A DNA stretch of 64,000 bases from CAUZFZ01 sp963579025 (GCA_963579025.1 CAUZFZ010000037.1:6647-70646), one strand, 5' to 3'. Shown: positions 49,044-60,835, counted from the first letter of the stretch. Translations and numbers: made by a program. The notes: generated by a model not told the origin, from the sequence alone.

Positions 49044-51614
49044 ATGACAGCCTCATTCCGCAGCATCGCCTTCGTTTGCGCTCTGGTTGCGACCACGGAA
49101 GCCGACGCTCAGGTCTTTACTCAGCCGCGCAACGATCAGGAAGCCATCGAGCAGTACTTCGAGGGTCTCCGCGAGCGTCGTCTGTTTTCGCTGGCCGAAA
49201 CCGTGTGCCTGCGACGGCTGGGCGATCGAGCACTCGATCCGGCGATTCGGGCACGGTACGCGGTCGAGCTGTCGCGTACGTTTTCCGAACACGCGCGCTA
49301 CGTGGCAGCATTCGACGAGCAAACAGAACTGCTGGAGCAGGCCCGCGAAGCCGTGCTGAAAATACTTGGCCGAGGAATCGCACATCCGCAGCAAGTGCTG
49401 CTGGAAGCCCAGACGCAGTTCGTGACCGCCCGGGAAGTCGAGCTAAACCGCTGGCGATTTGAGTTGCAGCCGTTTGATACCGCACCACGTGATCGAGCCA
49501 TGCTGCTGAGCACCCGGCTTGTCGTCGATTTCGAGCAGCTCGACGAAAAACTGAACCGCGAGTTGCGCGTTCAAAACCGAACGACTCCACCCGGCGGCTT
49601 GACGGCGTTTCAACTGCGCGGGCTGCAGCGCGTCCTTCGTTATCGATCGGCTGCCATGCTGCTCGATCGGGCGAAACTGCTGGAACGACGCTCGCCGGAT
49701 CGAGCCGAAGCGCTGGTCAAAGCGGACGCCGCGTTTCGTCGTCTCGCCAGTGGCACCGTTGTGGACGATCTGGCCTGGAGAAGTCGGCTGGGTCTGGTCG
49801 AGACAATTCGGTTGCGAGGGGAAACGACGATTGCACAGAAGCTGCTGAACGGCATGCTCAACGATCAGCCGGCACCTCAGGTCCTGGACGAGATCGTCGC
49901 TGAGCAGGCCGAAATCCTGATCGTCGAAAAGAAACTGACTGACGCCGCCGATCTGCTGAGACAGCATCGGCTGGAACGTCGTGGTCTGAATGGTCGTCTG
50001 AGCTACCTCAACGCTGCCGTGCTGCTGCAGTTGTGGAAGATCGCGCGAGAGAAGGACGAATCGAAACTGGCGGACGAAGTGCTGCAGGAAGCGAGTACGT
50101 CCGTCGCGCGGGCTCAGGTGGAAGCCGACGGATACTGGGCCGCCCGAGCCAGGCAGTTACTCGCGTCCGCCAACAGCACAAAGGACTACGGCGCGGCGGC
50201 CGGAGCGCTGGTCCAGCGGGCTCAGTCACTGTTCGGTGCCGGTAAAGCCAGTGAAGCCGCCGTGGCGTTTGAACAGGCCTTTGCCGCCGCACGTCAGGAG
50301 GGCCGCACTGATGCCGCTGTCGAGATCAGTTACACCGCCGGGTCCGTGCTGCTCAAACTGGATCGCTTTGATGAAGCGGCCGCGTTCTTCCAGCAGACGC
50401 AGACTCTGCAGCCAGACGGTCCGCGAGCTGCCCACGCGAATCTGTTGCAGGCATGGTGTCAGGGTCGGGTGTATCAGCAGCAGCCGACCAGCGCACACCG
50501 CGAAGCGTACGCAGCCGCCCTGCAGCAGCATCGCGAGAGTTTTCCTGACACATCCACATTCGGTGATGCCACCTGGATGCTCGCCGGCCTCGAAGAGGGT
50601 CGCGGGCAGACTGTGCAGGCATTGAAATTATTCGCTCAGGTTCCAAACGGTCATGCGCACACGGCCGAATCGCGCGTTGCCGTGGCTCGCTGCGCGGAGT
50701 CCATTCTGGATCGACTGAAGCGCGCGGGTCAGCCTCGTGGCGAATGGGAAGCGGCACTGATTCGACAACTCCACATCTTCGTGCAGCCGGTGCTGGCCCA
50801 GCCGACCATGCTGACCGGCCCGCAGGCCGAATTGCTGCTGCGCACGGGACGGTTAAATCTGAATCTCGAAACTCCAGACTACGAAGCTGCAGATCAGCTC
50901 CTGCTGCATATTCAGACGAACGCGAAACCGGGTGAGGCTCCCGCGGATGTTGAACCTGCGGCACTGGATGAAGTCGTCTCCGTTGAGACGGTCAATTCGG
51001 CGGCTGGTCTGCGAATCGTGGCGCTGGTCGGCAAGGGCGACGTTGATGCCGCTCGTCGAGAGCTCGAACAGATCGCGTCGCAGGGAATCAATTCGCTCTG
51101 CGATGTGCTCGACGGCCTGACGACGGCCGCAGCTCGGCTTGATCAGCAGTCGCAATGGTCGATCGGCCAGCTTCAATTGCGAACCGTCGAACTCGCGAAG
51201 ATCGACGAGCGGAAACTGTCTGAGACGGACCGGCGGCGTTTTCGATATTCACTTGCCGGTGCCTGTGAACTGGCCGGACTGCCCGCTCGCGCGGCCGCGA
51301 TCCTGACAGCATTTCTGAAGGCCAATCCGGACGACCATCAGCTCCGCCAGCGACTCGCCGAGTTGTTGCTGCGCAGCGATCAGCCCACTGATCTGAGGAC
51401 AGCCCGTGAACACTTTCGTAAGCTGGAAGCCGTTGATCGAGCCGGATCGCCCGCATGGTTGCGAACTCGTCTGCAGGTCATCCGCGCGAACATCGCCCTG
51501 AAGGAAACAGACGAAGCGAAGAAGCTGCTGAAGGTGACACGACTACTGCACCGGAATCTCGGCGGACCGGAACTGAAACGCGAGTATGATGCGATTGAAG
51601 CGAGCCTCGAATGA
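49044..51614 (+). CDS. Secreted TPR-like repeat protein
   Basis: About 856 residues. Signal peptide SIAFVCALVATTEADAQ. The rest is helical repeats of TPR style, clearest in ALVQRAQSLFGAGKASEAAVAFEQAFA, SYTAGSVLLKLDRFDEAAAFF and ALKLFAQVPNGH (cited in short pieces). Many alanine-leucine helices recur up to the C-terminus. Probable periplasmic scaffold. Its ATG is preceded by AGG, the membrane gene ends nine bases before and the HicB-like gene starts by an ATGA overlap at its end, indicating an operon. Partner unknown. Confidence 0.72.
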   Translation: MTASFRSIAFVCALVATTEADAQVFTQPRNDQEAIEQYFEGLRERRLFSLAETVCLRRLGDRALDPAIRARYAVELSRTFSEHARYVAAFDEQTELLEQAREAVLKILGRGIAHPQQVLLEAQTQFVTAREVELNRWRFELQPFDTAPRDRAMLLSTRLVVDFEQLDEKLNRELRVQNRTTPPGGLTAFQLRGLQRVLRYRSAAMLLDRAKLLERRSPDRAEALVKADAAFRRLASGTVVDDLAWRSRLGLVETIRLRGETTIAQKLLNGMLNDQPAPQVLDEIVAEQAEILIVEKKLTDAADLLRQHRLERRGLNGRLSYLNAAVLLQLWKIAREKDESKLADEVLQEASTSVARAQVEADGYWAARARQLLASANSTKDYGAAAGALVQRAQSLFGAGKASEAAVAFEQAFAAARQEGRTDAAVEISYTAGSVLLKLDRFDEAAAFFQQTQTLQPDGPRAAHANLLQAWCQGRVYQQQPTSAHREAYAAALQQHRESFPDTSTFGDATWMLAGLEEGRGQTVQALKLFAQVPNGHAHTAESRVAVARCAESILDRLKRAGQPRGEWEAALIRQLHIFVQPVLAQPTMLTGPQAELLLRTGRLNLNLETPDYEAADQLLLHIQTNAKPGEAPADVEPAALDEVVSVETVNSAAGLRIVALVGKGDVDAARRELEQIASQGINSLCDVLDGLTTAAARLDQQSQWSIGQLQLRTVELAKIDERKLSETDRRRFRYSLAGACELAGLPARAAAILTAFLKANPDDHQLRQRLAELLLRSDQPTDLRTAREHFRKLEAVDRAGSPAWLRTRLQVIRANIALKETDEAKKLLKVTRLLHRNLGGPELKREYDAIEASLE

Positions 51615-51832
51615 AACCGGCGGATCAGTATCACAAATGGGTCGAGTGGAGCGAAGAGGATCGCGTGTACGTTGGCCGGTGCCCCGATCTCATCACGGGA
51701 ATCCACGGCGACGATCCTCGCCAGGTCTACAACGATCTTTGCGAAGTTGTTGACGAAGTGATTCAGCATTTCGAATCCGATGGGAAACCTCTGCCTGAAC
51801 CGCGCGTAAGACCAATGCTTGATGTCGTCTGA
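51611..51832 (+). CDS. Orphan HicB-like protein
   Basis: 73 residues. KWVEWSEEDRVYVGRCPDL and the helical DDPRQVYNDLCEVVDEVIQHF match the HicB antitoxin fold (degraded RNase H-like), with a normal length but no C-terminal DNA-binding domain. No hicA gene is adjacent. Start overlaps the stop of the TPR-like gene (ATGA), so translation is coupled to it rather than to a toxin. It may be a lone regulator or a solitary antitoxin. Confidence 0.82.
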   Translation: MKPADQYHKWVEWSEEDRVYVGRCPDLITGIHGDDPRQVYNDLCEVVDEVIQHFESDGKPLPEPRVRPMLDVV

Positions 51833-51862
51833 TTTTCCGAGACGACTTTTGTTCGGAGCACA

Positions 51863-54352
<2,490 letters not shown>

Positions 54353-54410
54353 CGAAGCAGCCTTGTTCTCGTGGTAGACTGAATCCATCCTGAATCCCGG
54401 AGTTCGTTCC

Positions 54411-54638
54411 ATGAACAGCATTACTATCGACGAGGCACAGGCCCGGTTGCCTGAGTTGATTGACGGACTGATGTCCGGCGAGGAGCTGGTCATCACGCGC
54501 GGTGAGCAGGTCGTCGCCAACCTGGTCGGCCGAGCCGTCCCGAATCGGCCGCGACAATTCGGATTGGGCAAGGGCAAGCTAACTGTCATCAACGATGACG
54601 ACGACCATCTTGCTGACTTCGGCGAGTACATGCCGTGA
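54411..54638 (+). CDS. vapB: Phd/YefM-type antitoxin of a VapBC pair
   Basis: 75 residues. ITIDEAQARLPELIDGLMSGEELVITR and QVVANLVGR are the Phd/YefM DNA-binding N-terminus (cited in parts). The rest is the toxin-wrapping tail. GGAG is eight bases before the ATG. The toxin gene starts at a GTG overlapping its last codon and stop, the normal antitoxin-first order. These antitoxins usually repress their own promoter. Confidence 0.88.
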   Translation: MNSITIDEAQARLPELIDGLMSGEELVITRGEQVVANLVGRAVPNRPRQFGLGKGKLTVINDDDDHLADFGEYMP

Positions 54639-55021
54639 GACTTCTGCTCGATACCCATGCGTTCCTATGGATGACACTGGACGATTCTCAGCTCAGTCAG
54701 ACGGGTCGTGAATTGCTGTCTGACACTGGAAATACCCTCCTGCTCAGCGCGGCCAGTTACTGGGAAATCGCCATCAAGATCAGCCTCGGTAAGTATTCGT
54801 TGACCGAACCCCTCGACGATTTCGTGAAGCGGGAGGTGATTGCGAATCGACTGACGATTCTCCCCATCTCTCCGGAACACGCCGCCGTAGTCGCTCACCT
54901 GGAATTCCATCACAAGGATCCCTTCGACCGTCTGCTTGCCGCTCAGGCACAAGTTGAAGGAGTGGCAATCGTCAGCAAAGACGAAATCTTCGACCGTTAT
55001 GGCGTGAACAGGTTGTGGTGA
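54635..55021 (+). CDS. vapC: PIN-domain toxin (VapC type)
   Basis: 128 residues. The PIN acidic residues are in place: LLLDTHAFLW (D6), YWEIAIKISLG (E44), HKDPFDRLLAAQA (two aspartates near residue 95) and IVSKDEIFDRYGV. VapC toxins cleave specific tRNA or rRNA. The GTG start overlaps the antitoxin stop by four bases. Intact, no truncation. Confidence 0.9.
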   Translation: MRLLLDTHAFLWMTLDDSQLSQTGRELLSDTGNTLLLSAASYWEIAIKISLGKYSLTEPLDDFVKREVIANRLTILPISPEHAAVVAHLEFHHKDPFDRLLAAQAQVEGVAIVSKDEIFDRYGVNRLW

Positions 55022-55048
55022 CTGTGCGGTCACCGCGGCTCGCAGACC

Positions 55049-56401
55049 TCAATCTTCTGCGAGGCAGTACAGGAACATCTCGCCACGCAGAAACAACTCG
55101 CCGTCGACCATCGCCGCCGATGCGCTGAACTGGTCGTCCAGACGGTTCAGGGCCAATAGTCGTGGGTTGTCACTGTGGCCGATCACCATGGTCGAACCGC
55201 GTCGGTCAGTGACGTAGACGCGACCGGCCGCGCCAACTGGTGAGGCATACACATCGATGATCCCGCCCAGTCGGAACGGTCCAAGCGGTTCTTCGCCGGT
55301 CTTCGCTGTCACGCGGGACAGAATCCCCTGGTAGTGCCGCAGAAAGTAAATCGAGTCCCCATAGAGCAGCGGAGACGGCACATACGGCGTGCGTTCGTGT
55401 CGCTTCCAGACGACATGCTGCGAGTCGGTGATGTCTCCGCGGGCGCCGTCCAGTCGGATGGCGAACATGGCCCGCGTTTCGTAGCTGCTGGCCGCGAACA
55501 CCATGCCGTCGGCGGCGACTGGTGAGGCGACTACGTTGTGCGACAGTCCGCCGCACTCCCACAGGACTTTGCCAGTCGAGAGTTCATAGCTCCGCACGCG
55601 ACCGGTCCCGCTGACGATGAGCTGTGGCTGTTCATTGTGCTCGTACACGATTGGTGAGGCCCAGGAGGTCACTTCGTCGCGATTCAGTCGCCACAGTTGT
55701 TTGCCGGAGCGTGTGTCGAATGCCGCGATGAATGACTGCGACTCGTGATCCCAGTTCACGACCAGCGTGTTGCCATGTAGCACGGGCGACGCACCTTCGC
55801 CGTGTGCGTGCTTGGACTGCATGTCACCGAGATCTTTCTTCCAGAGCAGCTTTCCCGTGTAGTTGAGGCAGTAGAGTCCATGTGAACCGAAGTAAGCCAT
55901 GACACGCTCGCCGTCCGTCACAGGGGAAGCCGACGCCAGACTGCCGGTGTTATGTCCGCCTTCATGCGGGAGGTTGCTGTGCATTGTCTTCTGCCACAGG
56001 ATCGCGCCGTCGCTGCGATCGATACACAGCACGGCGTAGTGATGACGCTGTGTGACAGGCGAGTTGTCGTGAGCCCCAGGGGCGGTGTCCGGTTTCGGCG
56101 CGAGTTTCTCACCGAACGGGATCGCGGTCGTGACAAAGATCCGGTCGCCCCAGATGATGGGTGTGGAATGACCCGTACCGGGCAACGCAGTCTTCCAGCG
56201 GACGTTTTGGTTTTCACTCCACTCAACCGGCGGATTGGCGTGTGGAGCGACTCCCGTACTGAGCGGTCCGCGCCATTGCGGCCAGAAACGATCGGCGGAT
56301 TTCTCATCGGCCTGGGAGAGCCCGGGAATCAGAACGCACAACCAGACCGCTACTGGCAGACAGAGTTGTTGTATCGATCGATGAGTCGAGAATAGTTTCA
56401 T
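55049..56401 (-). CDS. Exported PQQ-type beta-propeller protein
   Basis: 450 residues with signal peptide LCLPVAVWLCVLIPGLSQAD. Repeated blades of PQQ/BamB type: WPQWRGPLSTGVAPHANPP, NVRWKTALPGTGHSTPIIWG, AILWQKTMHSN, GKLLWKKDLGDMQS, GKQLWRLNRDEV, GKVLWECGGLSHN. WPQWRGP at the start of the mature protein is the classic planctomycete version. Quinoprotein catalytic residues are not evident, so it is likely a structural or regulatory propeller in the periplasm. Its ATG is palindromic with a candidate start on the other strand. Confidence 0.88.
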   Translation of the reverse strand: MKLFSTHRSIQQLCLPVAVWLCVLIPGLSQADEKSADRFWPQWRGPLSTGVAPHANPPVEWSENQNVRWKTALPGTGHSTPIIWGDRIFVTTAIPFGEKLAPKPDTAPGAHDNSPVTQRHHYAVLCIDRSDGAILWQKTMHSNLPHEGGHNTGSLASASPVTDGERVMAYFGSHGLYCLNYTGKLLWKKDLGDMQSKHAHGEGASPVLHGNTLVVNWDHESQSFIAAFDTRSGKQLWRLNRDEVTSWASPIVYEHNEQPQLIVSGTGRVRSYELSTGKVLWECGGLSHNVVASPVAADGMVFAASSYETRAMFAIRLDGARGDITDSQHVVWKRHERTPYVPSPLLYGDSIYFLRHYQGILSRVTAKTGEEPLGPFRLGGIIDVYASPVGAAGRVYVTDRRGSTMVIGHSDNPRLLALNRLDDQFSASAAMVDGELFLRGEMFLYCLAED

Positions 56402-58277
56402 GGGATCATCCAGTCTCTGGCGTCATCGTTGCTTGTGCATGCTGTCTGGTCTCACGCAAAGACGCGAAGACGCAAAGACAGAAAGAATCCTTTGCGCCTT
56501 GGCGGCTTTGCGTGAGGCCTGCGGCATTGCCGCAGTGCTCGGCATGTGCATTGTCGCGGTCGGCTGTGGATCTGGCGAACGTGTGGCGTCTACGCCGATC
56601 CAGCCCGCATTGACGGAACTGCTTGTACATTACGACGAAACTTACGATCCGGCGGAACACATGCTGCGTGAGGCCTTCCGCAGCCCGGGCTACCACACGC
56701 AGATCGAGACCGGCGCTACAGTGCATCCCACGCGCGAGTCGTTGATTTATGCGCTCGCCTTGCTGCAACGCGGCAACGCGGATGATTCCGACCGCGCCGC
56801 CGACATCATCCGAAAGGTGCTCACATTGCAGGACGTTGATCCGTCCAGTCCGACGTGTGGAGTCTGGCCGTGGCTGCTCGAAGAACCGCTGACCGAGATG
56901 GCGAAACCAGACCTGAATTGGGCTGACTTCTGCGGAGCCCAACTGGTCCAGATGCTCATCCGCCATTCCGATCAGCTTCCGACCGATCTCACGCAAGACA
57001 TGCGTGCCAGTCTGCGTCACGCGGTCGATGCGATCCGCAGACGAAACGTCGCGCCTGGTTACAGCAATATTGCGATCCTGGGTGGCGGAGTCTGTGCCGC
57101 CGCGGGAGAGTTGCTGGGCGATCGCGACCTGGTGATCTATGGCCGATCGCGGTTACAGAGTGTGGTTGCCCACACCGTGAAACACGGAGGCTTCAGCGAA
57201 TACAACAGCCCGCCGTACGCGAAAGTCGTGATCTCTGAATGTGAACGCACTCTGCAACTGGTGCAGGACCTGGCGACGCGCGAAGCAGCCGATTCGCTGC
57301 GGCAGACGGCATGGCAGATGATCGCCGAGAGTTTCCATCCGGGGACTCAGCAATGGGCCGGGCCGCACTCGCGAACGTCACGGGTTCGATTACTTCACGG
57401 CACGGTCGACTTTCTCGCGCGCCGAGTTCAGTCGCCGATGAAGACGCATCCGACGATGCAAGACGGCAAACCGCGCGGCTACGCGGTCGTCCAGCCATTG
57501 CCCTGTCCGGAGTTATTCGCCACGAAATTCCAGCGGCTGACACAAAAGCCCTACCAGATTCAGCGCGCGTTCGTTCGCGCTCGCGACTGGAAGAACTCAC
57601 GAACGGGCACGACGTGGTTCTCACAGGAGGCCTGTCTGGGCAGTGTGAATCGGTCGACGTTCTGGACGCAGCGCAAACCACTGATCGCCTACTGGCGTAC
57701 GGAAGCGGATCCTGCCGTCGTCTTCCGTCTGCGCTTTTTGCACAACGGAAAGGACTTTGCATCGATGGGAGTCCAGACATCCCAGAATGGCCCCGCTGCG
57801 CTGTCAGTGTTGTATTCCGTTGCCGGCCGAGGCGACTGGCATCCGTCGCTGGATCGTCCGAACGACGGAGTCTTTCACGCGACGGACATGCGCATGCGGT
57901 ACGAACTGCAGGGACGGGATGTCCGAGTGCGCGATCTTGGCGACCACCGATTTGAGCTTGCCGCTGGCGATTGTCGAATCGTTGTTCACGCCGGTCCCGG
58001 TCGCTTTCACGGACGCGACGTCGTCTGGGAAGCTGGCGAAAAATCCGACACCGTCTTCGTGGACGGCATCTGCCATCGAGGTGCGTCAGAGTCGTTCAAA
58101 TTCAATCAGCCGCTCGACATCTCGGTCACAGCCGGGATCGAGCTGCTGCGCAGGTCGGAGCGTCACGCAGATTCGACGCCGCGAACGAAAGTCCGTGGGC
58201 AGGGAGTGGCAGCAACGTGGGAGTTGTCGAATGGAGAAACACTGACAGTCCCGTCTCAGTCGCCCCGTTCGCATTGA
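56400..58277 (+). CDS. Putative toroid-fold lipoprotein (heparinase-like), start uncertain
   Basis: Up to 625 residues. A lipoprotein signal CGIAAVLGMCIVAVGCGSGE precedes a helical domain (MLREAFRSPGYHTQ, YNSPPYAKVVISECERTLQL) and a beta-rich C-terminal part (WEAGEKSDTVFVDGICHRG). This arrangement resembles alpha/alpha-toroid polysaccharide lyases, though I found no catalytic motif I can name. The first 40 residues come largely from a hairpin repeat, and the ATG is palindromic with the start of the opposite gene. The true start may therefore be TTG or ATG about 108-144 bases downstream, just after the repeat. Function inferred weakly. Confidence 0.62.
   Translation: MGSSSLWRHRCLCMLSGLTQRREDAKTERILCALAALREACGIAAVLGMCIVAVGCGSGERVASTPIQPALTELLVHYDETYDPAEHMLREAFRSPGYHTQIETGATVHPTRESLIYALALLQRGNADDSDRAADIIRKVLTLQDVDPSSPTCGVWPWLLEEPLTEMAKPDLNWADFCGAQLVQMLIRHSDQLPTDLTQDMRASLRHAVDAIRRRNVAPGYSNIAILGGGVCAAAGELLGDRDLVIYGRSRLQSVVAHTVKHGGFSEYNSPPYAKVVISECERTLQLVQDLATREAADSLRQTAWQMIAESFHPGTQQWAGPHSRTSRVRLLHGTVDFLARRVQSPMKTHPTMQDGKPRGYAVVQPLPCPELFATKFQRLTQKPYQIQRAFVRARDWKNSRTGTTWFSQEACLGSVNRSTFWTQRKPLIAYWRTEADPAVVFRLRFLHNGKDFASMGVQTSQNGPAALSVLYSVAGRGDWHPSLDRPNDGVFHATDMRMRYELQGRDVRVRDLGDHRFELAAGDCRIVVHAGPGRFHGRDVVWEAGEKSDTVFVDGICHRGASESFKFNQPLDISVTAGIELLRRSERHADSTPRTKVRGQGVAATWELSNGETLTVPSQSPRSH
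56452..56515. repeat. Hairpin repeat with TCACGCAAAG / CTTTGCGTGA ends
   Basis: Ten-base perfect ends TCACGCAAAG and CTTTGCGTGA enclose further inverted pieces (GACGCAAAG / CTTTGCGCC). It lies inside the 5' region of the toroid lipoprotein reading frame, where it encodes an atypical stretch before the lipoprotein signal. Elements with this TCACGCAAAG theme are common bacterial interspersed repeats, as far as I recall. Confidence 0.75.
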
Positions 58278-58446
58278 GGATTGACCAGGCACGACAGGCA
58301 CACCCGTCAAAATCCGACCACTGGCGATCAATCGCGCGCCGCTCACGTCCCACCGGTTGAACCTGCGAATGGTCTGAGACAGAATCGGCGTTCCTCTTTG
58401 CGATTCCCCACCTCAGATTCACACCACACCGGACCAGGATTACCCC

Positions 58447-59658
58447 ATGCCGCACGACGCCGACCCGCGAACTGTCGACATTCCGTTCGCGGTGCCGTTC
58501 GTTCACCGATTGAGATTTACCGACGACGTGTTCGGCGACGACCCGTCCGTGCTGTTGGACCTCCTGCAACCATCCGGCGATCAGCTTCCCCGCGTACAGT
58601 TCTGGTTGGATCAGTGCGTTGCGGATGCAGTTCCGAAACTGAGTGAACGCATCGAAGATTTGCGTACGACGAATGCCGACCGATTCCACAGCCCGGGCAA
58701 TGTGCAGTTCGTTCCCGGTGGCGAGAGTGTCAAGAATGACATCCATGTGCTGGAGCGGATGGTCAAGTGCATCAATCACGCGGACCTCGACCGGCGCAGT
58801 TACATGGTTGTCATCGGCGGCGGTGCCGTTCTGGACGCCGTGGGTTTTGCCGCTGCCATTGCCCACCGCGGAATTCGGCTCATCCGGCTGCCGACCACGA
58901 CGCTGGCCCAGGCCGACTCGGGCGTGGGCGTGAAGAACAGCGTGAATCTGTTTCGGAAGAAGAACTGGATTGGCTCGTTCGCCGTGCCGTGGGCGGTCAT
59001 CAACGACGCGACTCTGCTGAGCACACTCCCCGATCGTGATTTCGTGTGCGGGTTCTCGGAAGCTGTCAAAGTCTCGCTGCTCAAAGAGCGTGGACTATTC
59101 GAAGAGCTGTGCCAGAACGCCGACCGCATTCGCAACCGTGACTGGGACGTGTGCGAACCCTTTATCCGGCGTTCGGCAATCCACCACCTCAACCACATCA
59201 CGCAGGGCGGAGATCCGTTTGAGGCCCTGGAAGCTCGACCGCTGGACTACGGTCATTGGTCCGCACACAAGCTGGAAGTGATGACCGACTTCGAACTGCG
59301 TCATGGCGAAGCCGTTGGTATCGGTGTCGCTGTCGATACCGTGTACTCGTCCATGGTGCATGGTCTGCCCGCTCAGGACGCCGACCGAGTACTCCACGCG
59401 CTGGCACGCATGGGTCTGCCACTCGACCACCCGGCCCTGCACGAGACCGACGAACTTTTCAATGGCCTGGAAGAATTCCGGCAACATCTGGGTGGGCGAC
59501 TCACAGTGACGATGTTGCGTGGAGTCGGCGACCCGATCGACGTTCATCAGATCGACGAGTCGCACATGCGTGAGGCAATTGAAACGGTCGCCGAATTTGC
59601 TCGCGAACACTGCACGAATCACGTGACAGCCGAATCGATCTGCGCGAACGGACTCTGA
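58447..59658 (+). CDS. EboD-like dehydroquinate-synthase-family protein (orphan)
   Basis: 403 residues against ~360 for AroB. VQFVPGGESVKND, YMVVIGGGAVLDAVGFAAA, PTTTLAQADSGVGVKNSVN and the metal ligands in FSEAVKVSLLKE (E), DYGHWSAHKLE (H) and LRHGEAVGIG (H) are conserved. FAVPFVHRLRF at the N-terminus and LEEFRQHLGGRLTVTMLRG fit EboD rather than AroB. EboD is the cyclase of ebo operons, whose product is needed for transport of certain metabolites in cyanobacteria and algae. Here no eboA, B, C, E or F neighbours are present. AGGA precedes the ATG. The substrate is unknown. Confidence 0.82.
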   Translation: MPHDADPRTVDIPFAVPFVHRLRFTDDVFGDDPSVLLDLLQPSGDQLPRVQFWLDQCVADAVPKLSERIEDLRTTNADRFHSPGNVQFVPGGESVKNDIHVLERMVKCINHADLDRRSYMVVIGGGAVLDAVGFAAAIAHRGIRLIRLPTTTLAQADSGVGVKNSVNLFRKKNWIGSFAVPWAVINDATLLSTLPDRDFVCGFSEAVKVSLLKERGLFEELCQNADRIRNRDWDVCEPFIRRSAIHHLNHITQGGDPFEALEARPLDYGHWSAHKLEVMTDFELRHGEAVGIGVAVDTVYSSMVHGLPAQDADRVLHALARMGLPLDHPALHETDELFNGLEEFRQHLGGRLTVTMLRGVGDPIDVHQIDESHMREAIETVAEFAREHCTNHVTAESICANGL

Positions 59659-59673
59659 CGTTCCCAATTCATT

Positions 59674-59722
59674 CCTTCTTCCCCGTGGGGGAGAAGGTGA
59701 CCGAAGGCCGGATGGGGGACAT
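59674..59722. repeat. Hairpin repeat (CCTTCTTCCCC arm) upstream of the UDG gene
   Basis: CCTTCTTCCCC-gt-GGGGGAGAAGG forms an 11-base stem with one G-T pair, followed by GACCGAAGGCCGGAT with its own small inverted core. Elements reading gagaaggtg-ccgaaggccggatg are frequent interspersed repeats in planctomycetes, as far as I recall. It could act as a transcript-end structure for the EboD-like gene; there is no T-tract. Confidence 0.65.
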
Positions 59723-59760
59723 CACTGCATGGAACCCGCGACGGAAACGGGAATCGCTCA

Positions 59761-60552
59761 ATGAACCCGCAACGGATGCTGCGGCAATCGCTTGAAGACC
59801 TTCAGCGAGCCGGCGTCAGTCACGTGCCTCGACAAATGGCCGAGGTGGCTGCCTTGCTGAATCAGCCGCAGGAATCGGCTAGCCCTGCCGAGTCTCCCGC
59901 CGCAACCGCCTCACTTCCGCAGGAACAGTCTGCCCCCATGAGCCAATTGTCTCCACTTTCACTTTGTTCGAGTCTGTCCCTTAAACAGCGTGTGTCTCGA
60001 TTGAAGAGCCAGGCCAAGCAGGTGGCCGCGTGTACGCGCTGCCAGGAACTGGCAGACACCCGTACGCAGACCGTCTTCGGAGTCGGCAACCCGGAAGCCG
60101 AGATCATGTTTGTCGGAGAGGCACCGGGTGCAGACGAAGACCGTCAGGGCGAACCGTTTGTCGGTCGAGCGGGCCAGTTGCTCAACAAGATCGTCGAAGC
60201 CTGCGGGCTGACGCGCGAAGAGATTTACATCTGCAACATTCTCCGCTGCCGTCCGCCGGGCAACCGCAATCCCTCACCCGTCGAAGCCAGTAACTGCCGC
60301 GAGCATCTCGAGGCCCAGATCGAAACGATTGCTCCAAAGTACATCGTGTGCTGGGGCACGTGCGCCGCACAGAACCTGCTAGGCATCAAGACTCCCATCG
60401 GCAAGCTGCGAGGCCAATTCTTCGACTATCGCGGCGCGAAGGTCGTATGCACATATCACCCGTCCTACCTGTTGAGAAACCCGCCAGCCAAGAAGCAGGT
60501 GTGGGAAGACATGCAGTTCTTCCGCAAGGACATGGGAGTGAATCTCAAGTGA
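59761..60552 (+). CDS. Family-4 uracil-DNA glycosylase (iron-sulfur type)
   Basis: 263 residues; the first ~80 are a non-conserved, proline/serine-rich extension. Motif A is GEAPGADED (119-127) and HPSYLLRN (233-240) is the second catalytic motif. The 4Fe-4S ligands C91, C94, C163 and C179 have the spacing of the family (16 residues between the last two). The enzyme removes uracil from DNA. GGGA lies nine bases before the ATG. The tRNA-Ala gene follows about 100 bases downstream on the same strand. Confidence 0.92.
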   Translation: MNPQRMLRQSLEDLQRAGVSHVPRQMAEVAALLNQPQESASPAESPAATASLPQEQSAPMSQLSPLSLCSSLSLKQRVSRLKSQAKQVAACTRCQELADTRTQTVFGVGNPEAEIMFVGEAPGADEDRQGEPFVGRAGQLLNKIVEACGLTREEIYICNILRCRPPGNRNPSPVEASNCREHLEAQIETIAPKYIVCWGTCAAQNLLGIKTPIGKLRGQFFDYRGAKVVCTYHPSYLLRNPPAKKQVWEDMQFFRKDMGVNLK

Positions 60553-60656
60553 GATTGACTGATTCAAGGCCTCGAATGACGGCCCCAGGCGTCTCTTGCA
60601 ATGGTCCAGACGCTGACCTAATGTGCCCGCCGTTCCAGCCTCTGGAACACTCCGAG

Positions 60657-60729
60657 GGGGGCGTAGCTCAGCCGGGAGAGCGCTGCGTTCGCAACGCAGA
60701 GGTCGTGGGTTCGAGTCCCATCGCCTCCA
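60657..60729 (+). tRNA. tRNA-Ala (anticodon CGC)
   Basis: 73-base cloverleaf: acceptor GGGGGCG / CGCCTCC with one G-T pair and discriminator A, D arm GCTC / GAGC, anticodon stem CTGCG / CGCAG with loop TTCGCAA (anticodon CGC, codon GCG), T arm GTGGG-TTCGAGT-CCCAT. No encoded CCA. A terminator follows directly. Confidence 0.97.
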
Positions 60730-60733
60730 CTAC

Positions 60734-60772
60734 AAAAGCCTTGTCAGAAAACCTTTCTGATAGGGCTTTTTT
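60734..60772 (+). terminator. Intrinsic terminator after tRNA-Ala
   Basis: A 17-base-pair stem (AAAAGCCTTGTCAGAAA with TTTCTGATAGGGCTTTT, three of them wobble or A-T in the middle) around a three-base loop ACC, ending in a run of T. It would terminate the tRNA transcript. Confidence 0.88.
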
Positions 60773-60835
60773 ACTTAGTTTCAACGGAATTCGGCCTCGA
60801 CATCAGGACCTGGCTTCGACCCGAAATCTGCCCTG

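Noticed and set aside
58447..59658. Ordinary shikimate-pathway 3-dehydroquinate synthase (aroB)
   Set aside because: Longer than AroB and with N- and C-terminal blocks that fit EboD; no other shikimate gene is adjacent.
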